From Chitinophagaceae bacterium DXS (GTDB lineage Bacteria; Bacteroidota; Bacteroidia; Chitinophagales; Chitinophagaceae): DNA of 64,000 nucleotides. Under the pieces are notes generated by a model. That model was not told where the DNA came from and did no database searches. It was given only the letters and a program-made list of their open reading frames with translations. A program made the position numbers and the translations under genes. Numbering within the stretch: the first letter of the stretch is position 1; the number at the start of each line of letters is the position of its first letter. Shown here in pieces: positions 53,480 through 61,216 of the stretch. Where the stretch lies: assembly GCA_030345135.1 (NCBI GenBank), contig CP128386.1:5298209-5362208 (forward strand). The letters run 5' to 3'.

Positions 53480-54571
53480 ATGAAGCCGATAATAACATCC
53501 ATCTTAATAATATCTACAGTCGCCTGCAACCAATCTCAACCGAAACAACAAGAGTCAATAACCAGTACAGCAGGAAATGCAGATTCTGTAAAAACTTTTT
53601 TGCTTCACCAGGATACTGTTACAAAGGATATTTCCCTTCCGGGCGAGCTGGTTGCCAATGAAGTGGTGCAGGTTCGGGCAAAAGTGCAGGGATATATTCG
53701 TAAACTTAGTGTTGACATTGGTGCAAGGGTCACTAAAGGACAAGTACTTGCTCTGGTTGATGCACCAGAAATCAAAAGCCGGTTGTCGGAATTAAATGAA
53801 AAAGTAAAAGGCACGCACGCAAGATATCAGTCCAGTAAAGACTATTTTGACCGTATTGATTCCGCTTCCAAAGGACAAGGCGTGATCGCACAAAGTGAGT
53901 GGCAGCGAACAAAGAACCAAATGCTTGCAGACAGTGCCGAATATAGTGCCGCAGTGTTTGCAGCTTCATCATACAAGCAGATTGGAGATTACCTTGCAAT
54001 TGTTGCGCCGTACAACGGAGTTATTACCAAAAGGAATATCGTTATCGGTTCCTTTGTAGGTACCCCAAATGAAAAGCCTTTATTTGAATTGGAAGATAAC
54101 TCGTTATTAAGACTGCGGGTTGGTGTTCCTGAAATTTACACGAATGCCATCCTTTTAGACAATAGCGGAACCGTAACTACACGATCATTGCCAGACAAAA
54201 AGTTTAAGGCCTCACTGGCACGAAAGGCTGGCAGCATAGACAACGATACAAGAAGTGAGATATGGGAGTTTGAAATCTCTAACACGACAGCAGAGCTAAA
54301 GCCGGGTAGTTATGCAGATGTGAAACTTAAGTTCACCAGGCCCCGTCCTTCATTTGTTGTTCCTGTTTCTGCTGTTGTTTCAACGCTTGAAAAACGCTTC
54401 GTAATAAAAGTGGCCGCAGGAAACACACAGTGGATTGATGTAAGAACAGGTTTTAATATGGGCGACAGAACTGAAATATTTGGTGACTTATTAACAGGAG
54501 ACACTATTGTTACAAAAGGCAACGAGGAATTGAAGGCAGGTAAAAAAGTAATTGTACAGGTAAGCAAATAG
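53480..54571 (+). CDS. RND periplasmic adaptor lipoprotein (membrane fusion protein)
   Basis: The protein has 363 residues. The lipobox STVACNQ gives an acylated N-terminus. Barrel-sandwich halves are visible in VQVRAKVQGYIRKLSVDIGARVTKGQVLALVDAPE and IVAPYNGVITKRNIVIGSFVG-type sequence, with a coiled hairpin between them. A beta-barrel domain and a membrane-proximal domain (FVVPVSAVVSTLEKRFVIKV, then MGDRTEIFGDLLTGDTIVTKG) complete the HlyD-type architecture. It links the pump and TolC protein. It is the last gene before the terminator at 54631. Confidence 0.95.
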   Translation: MKPIITSILIISTVACNQSQPKQQESITSTAGNADSVKTFLLHQDTVTKDISLPGELVANEVVQVRAKVQGYIRKLSVDIGARVTKGQVLALVDAPEIKSRLSELNEKVKGTHARYQSSKDYFDRIDSASKGQGVIAQSEWQRTKNQMLADSAEYSAAVFAASSYKQIGDYLAIVAPYNGVITKRNIVIGSFVGTPNEKPLFELEDNSLLRLRVGVPEIYTNAILLDNSGTVTTRSLPDKKFKASLARKAGSIDNDTRSEIWEFEISNTTAELKPGSYADVKLKFTRPRPSFVVPVSAVVSTLEKRFVIKVAAGNTQWIDVRTGFNMGDRTEIFGDLLTGDTIVTKGNEELKAGKKVIVQVSK

Positions 54572-54630
54572 GGAAAATACAGGTGCAACTTTTTTGATAC
54601 CGAAAGTAACATGGTCAAAAAAAGAAACAC

Positions 54631-54670
54631 AAAAGGTGCAAAAATTGGACTCCAATAATTGGCACCTTTT
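54631..54670 (+). terminator. Terminator of the efflux operon
   Basis: AAAAGGTGC and GCACCTTTT form nine outer pairs around an inner ATTGG/CCAAT pairing. The T run follows within the right arm. It begins 60 bp after the adaptor stop codon. Confidence 0.6.
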
Positions 54671-54689
54671 GTTGGTATAGTTTTTTTGT

Positions 54690-55135
54690 TACACAGAGAA
54701 CAGCCGGAGAAGACACCGAGGTCCACAGAGCTTTTGCGTCGAACGTCTGCCATTTAATTTTTTGATGTGTGCCCCACATGATTTATTCGACATGACGATC
54801 CTGGTTTATCAGAAAAAAGTAATAACAAGAAACACAAATAAAAAGTGCATAGTAATGTGCGAATCAGCAACCGCAGTGTAACTTCGACGGGCAATTTGGT
54901 TAACCACAATCAATAAGAATAAAAAGTGCATAGTAATGTGCAAATCAGCAACCGCAGTGTCACCTCGACGGGCAATTTGGTTAACCACAATCAATAAAAG
55001 ATGACTGTGCACTTTTCGTCGTTAGCCCGTAGGGCTTAAAGCTCAATAGAAAGTCCCAAATAACGGTTCTTCTTGTCCGTAGGACATTAACCTTTGATTG
55101 GTAAAAGCCTTAACAGGTTATAATATTACGTCGTC
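54690..55135. repeat. Dispersed repeat family A, copy 3 (composite, partly inverted)
   Basis: The left part (54690-54835) matches the left and right ends of copy 2 in direct orientation. Then come two 81-bp tandem units (54841-54921 and 54922-54999) with AAAAGTGCATAGTAATGTGC. The part 54998-55135 is the reverse complement of copy 1 (ACCTTTGATTGG, GTCCGTAGGAC, TTAGCCCGTAGGGCTTA). No gene lies inside. Confidence 0.75.
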
Positions 55136-55137
55136 AC

Positions 55138-55764
55138 TCAGAAATCCACCGATAAAGAAGCGATAACAAAATTATCGGTTGAAAATGGGTTAAAGTAATA
55201 AACACCGGCGGTAAGTTTCCAAAAAGAATATTCCGCAAAAATGCCCCGCTGTACATCAAGCCGGGTTTGATACAGTTTGGTACGTTGCATGGAAATACCG
55301 GTGCGCAGTGCGCTAATGGGAGCAACTGCCAACTCAGACCATGTATAAAAAAAGTTATTTTCCTTACCTGCAAAATCAACCAGGTATTCGCTTTCAGAGT
55401 AAAAGTCAAAAATTTTATAAGATGCATCTAATTCAAGTGCGGGCACAAACCCATCCGTATTGCCAACAGCAATGCCGAGCATTGGCGTTGCTCCGAAGCG
55501 AAACTTCTTTCCCGTTTCAAACCGCCATCCGGCAAATGCTGATGCTGTATTCAGATCTTCATAGTTGTATCGTGCTTCCAGGTGCAGTTTCTTGTAATCG
55601 GCATAACCAATTAGTGTAAATGTGTTTTTGTCCCCGGGAATAAAATAATAATACCCAGCGGCCGACAATAACCATTTTGACTGCGATGAGTCTGCAGTAC
55701 TGTCTTGCGCAAACAATATGCGGGGAAGAAAATAAAGAATAAGTATAATGAATGTTTTAGACAT
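55138..55764 (-). CDS. Hypothetical outer-membrane beta-barrel protein
   Basis: I start at the ATG at 55764 (MSKTFIILILYFLPRILFAQ), giving 208 residues with a clear signal peptide. The start lies two bases after the stop of the VIT1-like gene (TGATCATG), so the two are coupled. The body has alternating aromatic strands (YADYKKLHLEARYNYEDL, then EYSFWKLTAGVYYF) and ends in SLSVDF, a typical barrel C-terminus. The family is unknown. Coupling with a VIT1-like protein suggests a shared role in metal or small-ion traffic. Confidence 0.8.
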   Translation of the reverse strand: MSKTFIILILYFLPRILFAQDSTADSSQSKWLLSAAGYYYFIPGDKNTFTLIGYADYKKLHLEARYNYEDLNTASAFAGWRFETGKKFRFGATPMLGIAVGNTDGFVPALELDASYKIFDFYSESEYLVDFAGKENNFFYTWSELAVAPISALRTGISMQRTKLYQTRLDVQRGIFAEYSFWKLTAGVYYFNPFSTDNFVIASLSVDF

Positions 55765-55766
55765 GA

Positions 55767-56492
55767 TCAACCTCCGAGTGCAATGGTCAGGGCGACGAGT
55801 ACGATGCCAAGTAATACCATAAAGAAACCCATAAGCCATTTGTTATAGCCACCATAGCGCGCGAGCAACCACCCTCCGACAAACATAAGTGCAATTGCAA
55901 TAAAATTTGAAACGCGCAATGCTCTTTGTACGTCGTCAATAAATTTAAACGGTAAAGCAATTGGAATCGTCGATAAAAATACCAGCAGGAAAATTCCCAA
56001 AGCCATCTTTAAATCCTGTGCCGTTACCTTTACACGCAAGCTTGACGCGGGCAGGTTCAATAATCCTTTACGTATGTGATCCAGGTTTTCAGCGTCCACA
56101 ACAGACGAAATTACCGGTGGCAAAGCATCTGCGATAAGTTCCCTTGCTTTTTTGTCATTCTTTGTCTTTCGCACATAATTTAAAATAATCCTGCCATGCC
56201 CTTTTTCTGCAAGCTCCGCCAGGATAAACATTATCGCATCCACCAGGCCCCATGCAAGATTGCAGCCGATAGCACCGATCAGCATCTCTTTCACTTCGGC
56301 CTTGCCTGTCGTGGCTATACTAATGGTGCAAGTAAAGGTGAGCGCCATAATTAACCCAAAAAGAATTTCAGATATCCTGTCGACGGGGTTTAATAATCTT
56401 TTTTCTTTACGCGGTGCAGTAGGAAGCAGATCATCTCCATTTTGATCAGCAGCCCCGTTCCGGGCAGGATTGTTTTTATCATTGACAGACAT
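55767..56492 (-). CDS. VIT1/CCC1-like integral membrane protein
   Basis: The protein has 241 residues. A soluble N-terminus (MSVNDKNNPARNG) is followed by ISEILFGLIMALTFTCTISIATTG and EMLIGAIGCNLAWGLVDAIMFIL, which resemble the first helices of VIT1/CCC1 iron/manganese transporters. A cytoplasmic helical domain in the middle (RKTKNDKKARELIADALPPVISS) corresponds to the metal-binding domain of the family but lacks its Glu-rich motif by eye. Two further helix pairs end the protein. Ion specificity is uncertain. Confidence 0.75.
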   Translation of the reverse strand: MSVNDKNNPARNGAADQNGDDLLPTAPRKEKRLLNPVDRISEILFGLIMALTFTCTISIATTGKAEVKEMLIGAIGCNLAWGLVDAIMFILAELAEKGHGRIILNYVRKTKNDKKARELIADALPPVISSVVDAENLDHIRKGLLNLPASSLRVKVTAQDLKMALGIFLLVFLSTIPIALPFKFIDDVQRALRVSNFIAIALMFVGGWLLARYGGYNKWLMGFFMVLLGIVLVALTIALGG

Positions 56493-57083
56493 GACGCCTA
56501 AATTTCACTTCTTTTGAAATGTGACTTCCATCAATTCACATGAAGGTTGAATAAGCCATATTTTGAACATAACCAAACACGCAACGAGACCAAACATGCA
56601 GCTGAAAAACTAACTCTCCTACTTTATGAATTTATACACCAGGCCTATCCTTACAGTCGTTCGCTGTTTACTACTGGCAGCTCCTACTATTGCTCCATGA
56701 TCAGCGTATGCTGCCAAACACCGGAACTGAACAGAGATACGAAAAGATAGTTATAAAGACGTTGTTTGGTTCCGCGCTATATTGAATTTAACGGTAAAAC
56801 AGTAAAGAGAAATACCTGTCCACTTTTATATATTTATTTTTGCCGCTATTTCCGCGGACATTCTGCATTTAACGGGGGATAAATTCACGGGCTTCATCAT
56901 TGCTTTGGTCTTTTATAAATTCCCCGACAACATCATCCACAAAAATTCGTCTGGTTATATAACCAATAATGCCATTCACTTTCGCTTGAGCATAATACCG
57001 GGATAACGATTGGTTTTAGTTACTCGTCCGGTAGTTTTGATTAAAACATTTTAACGGCATAAAAGCCCTTCCGAAGGGCCCAG

Positions 57084-57290
57084 TGTCATTTAGTTAAGAA
57101 CATTTAAAGCTCCAGCGGAGCTCCCTGTTTGTAGAAGATCAGAATTTTAAATGTCATCAGATTCCAGCGGAGTTTCCTGTAACGCTTAACTGGTAGCTCC
57201 TACCGGAGCTGGGTTGATCTGTTTTTTTCTTTCTACAAACAGGATGCTCCTACGGAGCAATACCACCAAAGCATCCTTAACTAAATGACA
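57084..57290. repeat. 207-bp MITE-like element with perfect 15-bp terminal inverted repeats
   Basis: TGTCATTTAGTTAAG at 57084-57098 is matched exactly by its reverse complement at 57276-57290. Nested inside are AGCTCC-AGC-GGAGCT, AGCTCC-TACC-GGAGCT and GCTCC-TAC-GGAGC, plus an outer CCTGTTTGTAGAA/TTCTACAAACAGG pair. No ORF lies inside. It occupies the 905-bp gap between the VIT1-like gene and the ABC operon; the rest of that gap (56493-57083) shows nothing I recognise. Confidence 0.85.
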
Positions 57291-57358
57291 TTACCCCAGG
57301 GCCTGCAGCAGCAAACCACTAAAAATTTTTTTTTGCGCATACCAAAAAAGTTTAGATA

Positions 57359-57388
57359 TTTAGTGTACTATTTACCTATGACACTAAA
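57359..57388. promoter_or_regulatory. Candidate GntR operator
   Basis: The perfect 8+8 inverted repeat TTTAGTGT-N14-ACACTAAA ends nine bases before the ATG of the ABC ATPase gene. The GntR-type repressor of the operon (59104) is the likely ligand. Confidence 0.65.
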
Positions 57389-57397
57389 TCGCCTCGT

Positions 57398-58231
57398 ATG
57401 GTAAAATTTGAAAATTTCGATTTTGGTTATCGCAAAAAGCAGGTATTCAATAACCTTACTGTTCAATTCAACAGAGGTTATATCTACGGTTTACTCGGCA
57501 AGAACGGATCGGGAAAATCTACCCTGCTCAATAATATTGCAGGATTGCTCTTTCCTAAAAATGGTTCTGTGAAGGTTTTCAATCAGAAATCTGGTGAAAG
57601 AAATGCGGACCTTTTACAAGACATATTTCTTATTCCTGAAGAGTTTTTTCTCCCTGATACCACCATTAAGCAGTTCTTGAAATATAACAGCCCGTTTTAT
57701 CCCAAATTCGATAAGACTTTATTCGACAATTGCCTGGATGTGTTTGAAATACCGCACACAAATTCCCTTCAGGCATTAAGCTATGGACAACGAAAGAAAG
57801 TGCTGATCAGTTTTGGACTTGCGACGAATGTCCGTTTATTACTAATGGACGAGCCAACAAACGGATTGGATATAAAAGGCAAAAGCCAGGTTAGGAAAAT
57901 GATTGCGCGTGCGTTTTCTGATGAAAAATGCATCATCATCAGTTCCCACCAGGTAAGGGATCTTGAGAATCTTATTGACCGCGTGATGGTTATTGATGAC
58001 GGGCGTATTCTGTTGGACCGGTCAGTGCATGACATTACAGACAAACTTTCATTTAAAATTTCATTTGAACCTGCAGAACTTTCGTGGGCAATTTATAGCG
58101 AGCCCCTGCTTCGGGGAAATGCTATTGTTTCCATTAACGCTGAGGGTGAAGAAGATCGCCTCGATCTTGAATTATTTTATAAGGCAGTAATGGCTAATCC
58201 CGCAGTAATGCATTCAATTTTTAAAAATTAA
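57398..58231 (+). CDS. ABC transporter ATP-binding protein
   Basis: The protein has 277 residues. Walker A is LLGKNGSGKSTLLNNIAG, the signature LSYGQRKKV has Tyr in place of the usual Ser-Gly, Walker B is LLLMDEPTNGLD and the H-loop is IISSHQ. It begins a five-part operon-like run with a permease, a GntR regulator and a secreted protein. This arrangement is that of YtrA-type operons, where the repressor controls a transporter often linked to envelope stress. The substrate is unknown. Confidence 0.94.
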   Translation: MVKFENFDFGYRKKQVFNNLTVQFNRGYIYGLLGKNGSGKSTLLNNIAGLLFPKNGSVKVFNQKSGERNADLLQDIFLIPEEFFLPDTTIKQFLKYNSPFYPKFDKTLFDNCLDVFEIPHTNSLQALSYGQRKKVLISFGLATNVRLLLMDEPTNGLDIKGKSQVRKMIARAFSDEKCIIISSHQVRDLENLIDRVMVIDDGRILLDRSVHDITDKLSFKISFEPAELSWAIYSEPLLRGNAIVSINAEGEEDRLDLELFYKAVMANPAVMHSIFKN

Positions 58232-58243
58232 TTTGTTGCATCA

Positions 58244-59092
58244 ATGTATTTGTTAAACCTGAAACGACTTTGGCTATTAACAGGCAGGCACTGGTTTGAA
58301 AACAGGAAAACATATTTGCTTTTCTTTTTGGCACTTGCAGCATTTTTACTAGGCTGGTTTTCATTTATACTCGCAGTTGTTCAACAAGCAAGGCTATTTA
58401 GTTTATCAAATCAAATAACCATATACTTCTTTGGTTTATTTATTTCAGGAATTTTATCTGCGAGTTTTCTTTTCCAGGATTTTTCGGGTAAAGCAAGAAC
58501 CATTAACTATCTGATGATACCTGCTTCCTCACTGGAAAAATTGTTTTGTTTAATATTTTATGGCGTAATTCTATTCTTTATTGGGTACAACGTAGTTTTT
58601 TATATCACTGATTTTTTGTCTTTAAAAGTTGCAGGGGCTATTTACACACCTGAATGGCAAAGGGTGCATGGATACAATAACTATTTCACTTTTAAACAGG
58701 CAAACACGTTTTCATTAGATTCCGACATGTTTGTTTTTTACCCGGGCGACAATATTGATCTGTATACGGCCTTCTTTCCTATACAATCCTGTTTTCTGTT
58801 AGGCGCATTTTATTTTAGAAAGAATGGTCTTATTAAAACATTGATTGTGTTATTACTGGTTTGGCTGGTGTTTGTAGTATTAGAAAGCCGGATACTTTTT
58901 TCAACTATGCCATCGAATTCAAGAGTAGCAAATGCCTTTACAGCTTACATTGTACCACAACCGGACGGTTACGATAATATCATAACACTTCCGGATTGGA
59001 TATATCGCACAGTTTTATTTGCCACCCGGTTCGCAATAACGCCTGCAATCTGGCTGGCAACATATTACAGGTTAAAAGAAAAAGAACTTTAA
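58244..59092 (+). CDS. ABC transporter permease-like membrane protein
   Basis: The protein has 282 residues and starts 12 bp after the ATPase gene. Hydrophobic segments include YLLFFLALAAFLLGWFSFIL, IYFFGLFISGILSASFLF, LIFYGVILFFIGYNVVFYI and TLIVLLLVWLVFVVLES. A large polar loop follows the third segment. It resembles ABC-2-type permeases but lacks a clear signature, so the assignment rests on context. The final codons overlap nothing; the GntR gene starts 11 bases later. Confidence 0.8.
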   Translation: MYLLNLKRLWLLTGRHWFENRKTYLLFFLALAAFLLGWFSFILAVVQQARLFSLSNQITIYFFGLFISGILSASFLFQDFSGKARTINYLMIPASSLEKLFCLIFYGVILFFIGYNVVFYITDFLSLKVAGAIYTPEWQRVHGYNNYFTFKQANTFSLDSDMFVFYPGDNIDLYTAFFPIQSCFLLGAFYFRKNGLIKTLIVLLLVWLVFVVLESRILFSTMPSNSRVANAFTAYIVPQPDGYDNIITLPDWIYRTVLFATRFAITPAIWLATYYRLKEKEL

Positions 59093-59103
59093 AAAGAAAT
59101 GTC

Positions 59104-59502
59104 ATGCAGTTTAGAGAATCTCAACCAATATATTTACAGATCGCCGATTATGTTTGCGAAAGAATTCTTTTAAAAGAATGGAAGACAGGTGAACGCATTC
59201 CATCTGTCCGGGAATTAGCCGTGCAATTGGAAGTTAACCCCAATACTGTACTTCGGACGTATGATTATCTTCAGCAAAACGAGATTATCCAAAACCAGCG
59301 GGGTGTTGGCTATCATGTGTCTTCTTCAGCAATGAAAACCGCCATGAAATACCGGAGAAATGATTTTATGGAGCGGGACCTGCCTTCATTGTTTAGAAAT
59401 CTTTACCTGCTAGACATGGAGATTGAAGAGCTTGCCGTAATGTATGAAAAATACAAACGTTCGAATTTTAATGAAAAATCAAATATGTCCAGGGTAAAAT
59501 GA
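59104..59502 (+). CDS. GntR-family regulator, YtrA type
   Basis: I use the ATG at 59104, giving 132 residues. The winged helix is QIADYVCERILLKEWKTGERIPSVRELAVQLEVNPNTVLRTYDYLQ-type sequence (about 10-70). The short C-terminal tail of about 60 residues, without a large effector domain, is characteristic of the YtrA subfamily. It overlaps the next gene by four bases (ATGA). It probably represses its own operon through the inverted repeat at 57359. Confidence 0.92.
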   Translation: MQFRESQPIYLQIADYVCERILLKEWKTGERIPSVRELAVQLEVNPNTVLRTYDYLQQNEIIQNQRGVGYHVSSSAMKTAMKYRRNDFMERDLPSLFRNLYLLDMEIEELAVMYEKYKRSNFNEKSNMSRVK

Positions 59503-60191
59503 AAACAAGCAATAAAATACTCGCTGGAATTTTGTTGATTTCTTTCGGATTTGCAATTACATCGCATTTCGTACTGCATAGTAAATTTCTCCGACGGGAT
59601 TTTGTTTCTAAAGATAAAGTGGCCACCTTTTTCTATGACATATATCCATTGAACCAGCCCGGATTTATTAAGCTATACAGACTTAATGCGTGCTACATTA
59701 AACCTGGTAAGCAGGCCAGGCTCTCTGTAGAAAAAAGTTTAATAAAGAACATTAAATACATTGTTATAAACGACACCCTTATCATTCACGGGGATTCAAG
59801 CGCTAGTCAATGGACATCACCAAAGGTGGTTCTTGAACTAGCCACCATTCCATTTGCTGATGTAAAGAATTGCAATGTATATATTGAAGGAAGCCGGGAT
59901 AGCCTTATACCACCGGACTTTCAACTAGCTATGAATTATGGCCACCTGTATAGCAGGCAACCATATGGTGATACTGTTGTTGCAAAATTTTTCGGCAGAT
60001 TAAAAGTTAACGCTTCAAACAACAGTGAGATAGTACTATACAAGAAAGATCATTTTAATAACATAGATCTAAATCTTGATAACTCGGTATTCCAGGAACG
60101 GAATGCCAAACATAAAAACATCAGCATTACATCAGATTCCAGTTCAACTATAGTCACAGGCGGCAGGAACTTTCTGCTATTGAATAAATAG
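59499..60191 (+). CDS. Hypothetical exported protein in the ABC operon
   Basis: The protein has 230 residues. A signal anchor (ILAGILLISFGFAITSHFVL) is followed by a beta-rich region (YIVINDTLIIHGDSSASQ, then VELATIPFADVKNCNVYIEG and LDNSVFQERNAKHKNISITSDSSSTIV). The pattern of short repeated strands with Asn and Ser recalls the GIN/DUF2807 head domain, but I am not sure. It overlaps the GntR gene by four bases, so it is translated from the same transcript. Confidence 0.7.
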   Translation: MKTSNKILAGILLISFGFAITSHFVLHSKFLRRDFVSKDKVATFFYDIYPLNQPGFIKLYRLNACYIKPGKQARLSVEKSLIKNIKYIVINDTLIIHGDSSASQWTSPKVVLELATIPFADVKNCNVYIEGSRDSLIPPDFQLAMNYGHLYSRQPYGDTVVAKFFGRLKVNASNNSEIVLYKKDHFNNIDLNLDNSVFQERNAKHKNISITSDSSSTIVTGGRNFLLLNK

Positions 60192-60302
60192 GCAGTCATT
60201 TCTTAGTCCGGGCGCATTTTAATGCCATTGATGAAACCTGCTGCAGGCGGGGTGATAACTGTTTGCCCATAACCAAAGTTATTTATCATAAATCAGAAAA
60301 TT

Positions 60303-61190
60303 ATGCAATTAAAGATCGATGCTCTTTCTAAAACATATTCAAACGGTGTACAAGCAATTAAAAGTGTCAATCTCACTTTAAGCCAGGGCATGTTTGGCCT
60401 GCTTGGACCAAATGGTGCAGGTAAATCATCGCTTATGCGTACCGTAGCAACTTTGCAGGAGCCTGATGAGGGCACCATATTTTTAAATGATATTGATGTT
60501 CTAAAACAGAAAACAACTGTAAGACAGCTTCTGGGCTATCTTCCACAGGAATTTGGTGTTTACCCCAAAATATCTGCAGAGCAAATGCTTGATCATATCG
60601 CCAGGCTAAAAGGAGTTGGTAATAAAAGCGAACGTAAGGACCTGGTTGACTATTTATTAAATAAAGTAAATCTATACAAAGATAAAAAGAAACATCTTGG
60701 CACTTATTCCGGAGGGATGAAACAACGGTTCGGAATTGCACAGGCACTAACAGGCAAACCTAAACTGATAATTGTGGACGAGCCTACAGCCGGCCTTGAT
60801 CCTGCAGAACGGAACAGGTTTTACAACCTGCTGAGTGAATTGGGAGAAAATACAGTTGTAATACTCTCTACACATATTGTTGAAGATGTAAGTACACTCT
60901 GTTCGCATTTCGCCATTATTTGCTCGGGCGAAGTATTATACACCGGAACGCCGGAAGACGCAGTTCAGTCCCTCGCCGGAAAAATCTACAGCAAAGCCAT
61001 CTGTAAATCTCAGATTGATCAGCACAGAAAAGACTACAGGCTTATTTCAACGCAGCTTAAATCTGGTTCACATTACATACGCATCTATTCAGAAAATGAA
61101 CCCGGAAATGGTTTCCAATGCAGCCAGCCCGGCCTGGAAGATGTTTACTTCAATTACATTTCTTCAAAAGTTGATATCGGAACAATTTAA
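60303..61190 (+). CDS. ABC transporter ATP-binding protein, ABC-2 type
   Basis: The protein has 295 residues. Walker A is LLGPNGAGKSSLMRTVA, the signature YSGGMKQRFGIAQAL, Walker B is LIIVDEPTAGLDPAER and the H-loop VILSTHIVEDV. The C-terminal 70 residues extend past the ATPase core. It pairs with the large permease 26 bp downstream. A 111-bp gap from the previous gene may contain its own promoter. Confidence 0.95.
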   Translation: MQLKIDALSKTYSNGVQAIKSVNLTLSQGMFGLLGPNGAGKSSLMRTVATLQEPDEGTIFLNDIDVLKQKTTVRQLLGYLPQEFGVYPKISAEQMLDHIARLKGVGNKSERKDLVDYLLNKVNLYKDKKKHLGTYSGGMKQRFGIAQALTGKPKLIIVDEPTAGLDPAERNRFYNLLSELGENTVVILSTHIVEDVSTLCSHFAIICSGEVLYTGTPEDAVQSLAGKIYSKAICKSQIDQHRKDYRLISTQLKSGSHYIRIYSENEPGNGFQCSQPGLEDVYFNYISSKVDIGTI

Positions 61191-61216
61191 TTATACGTCC
61201 CGTCAAATTATTTTTT

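Noticed and set aside
56547-56750. Plus-strand 67-codon frame
   Set aside because: No recognisable domain and no promoter; composition is typical of noncoding DNA.
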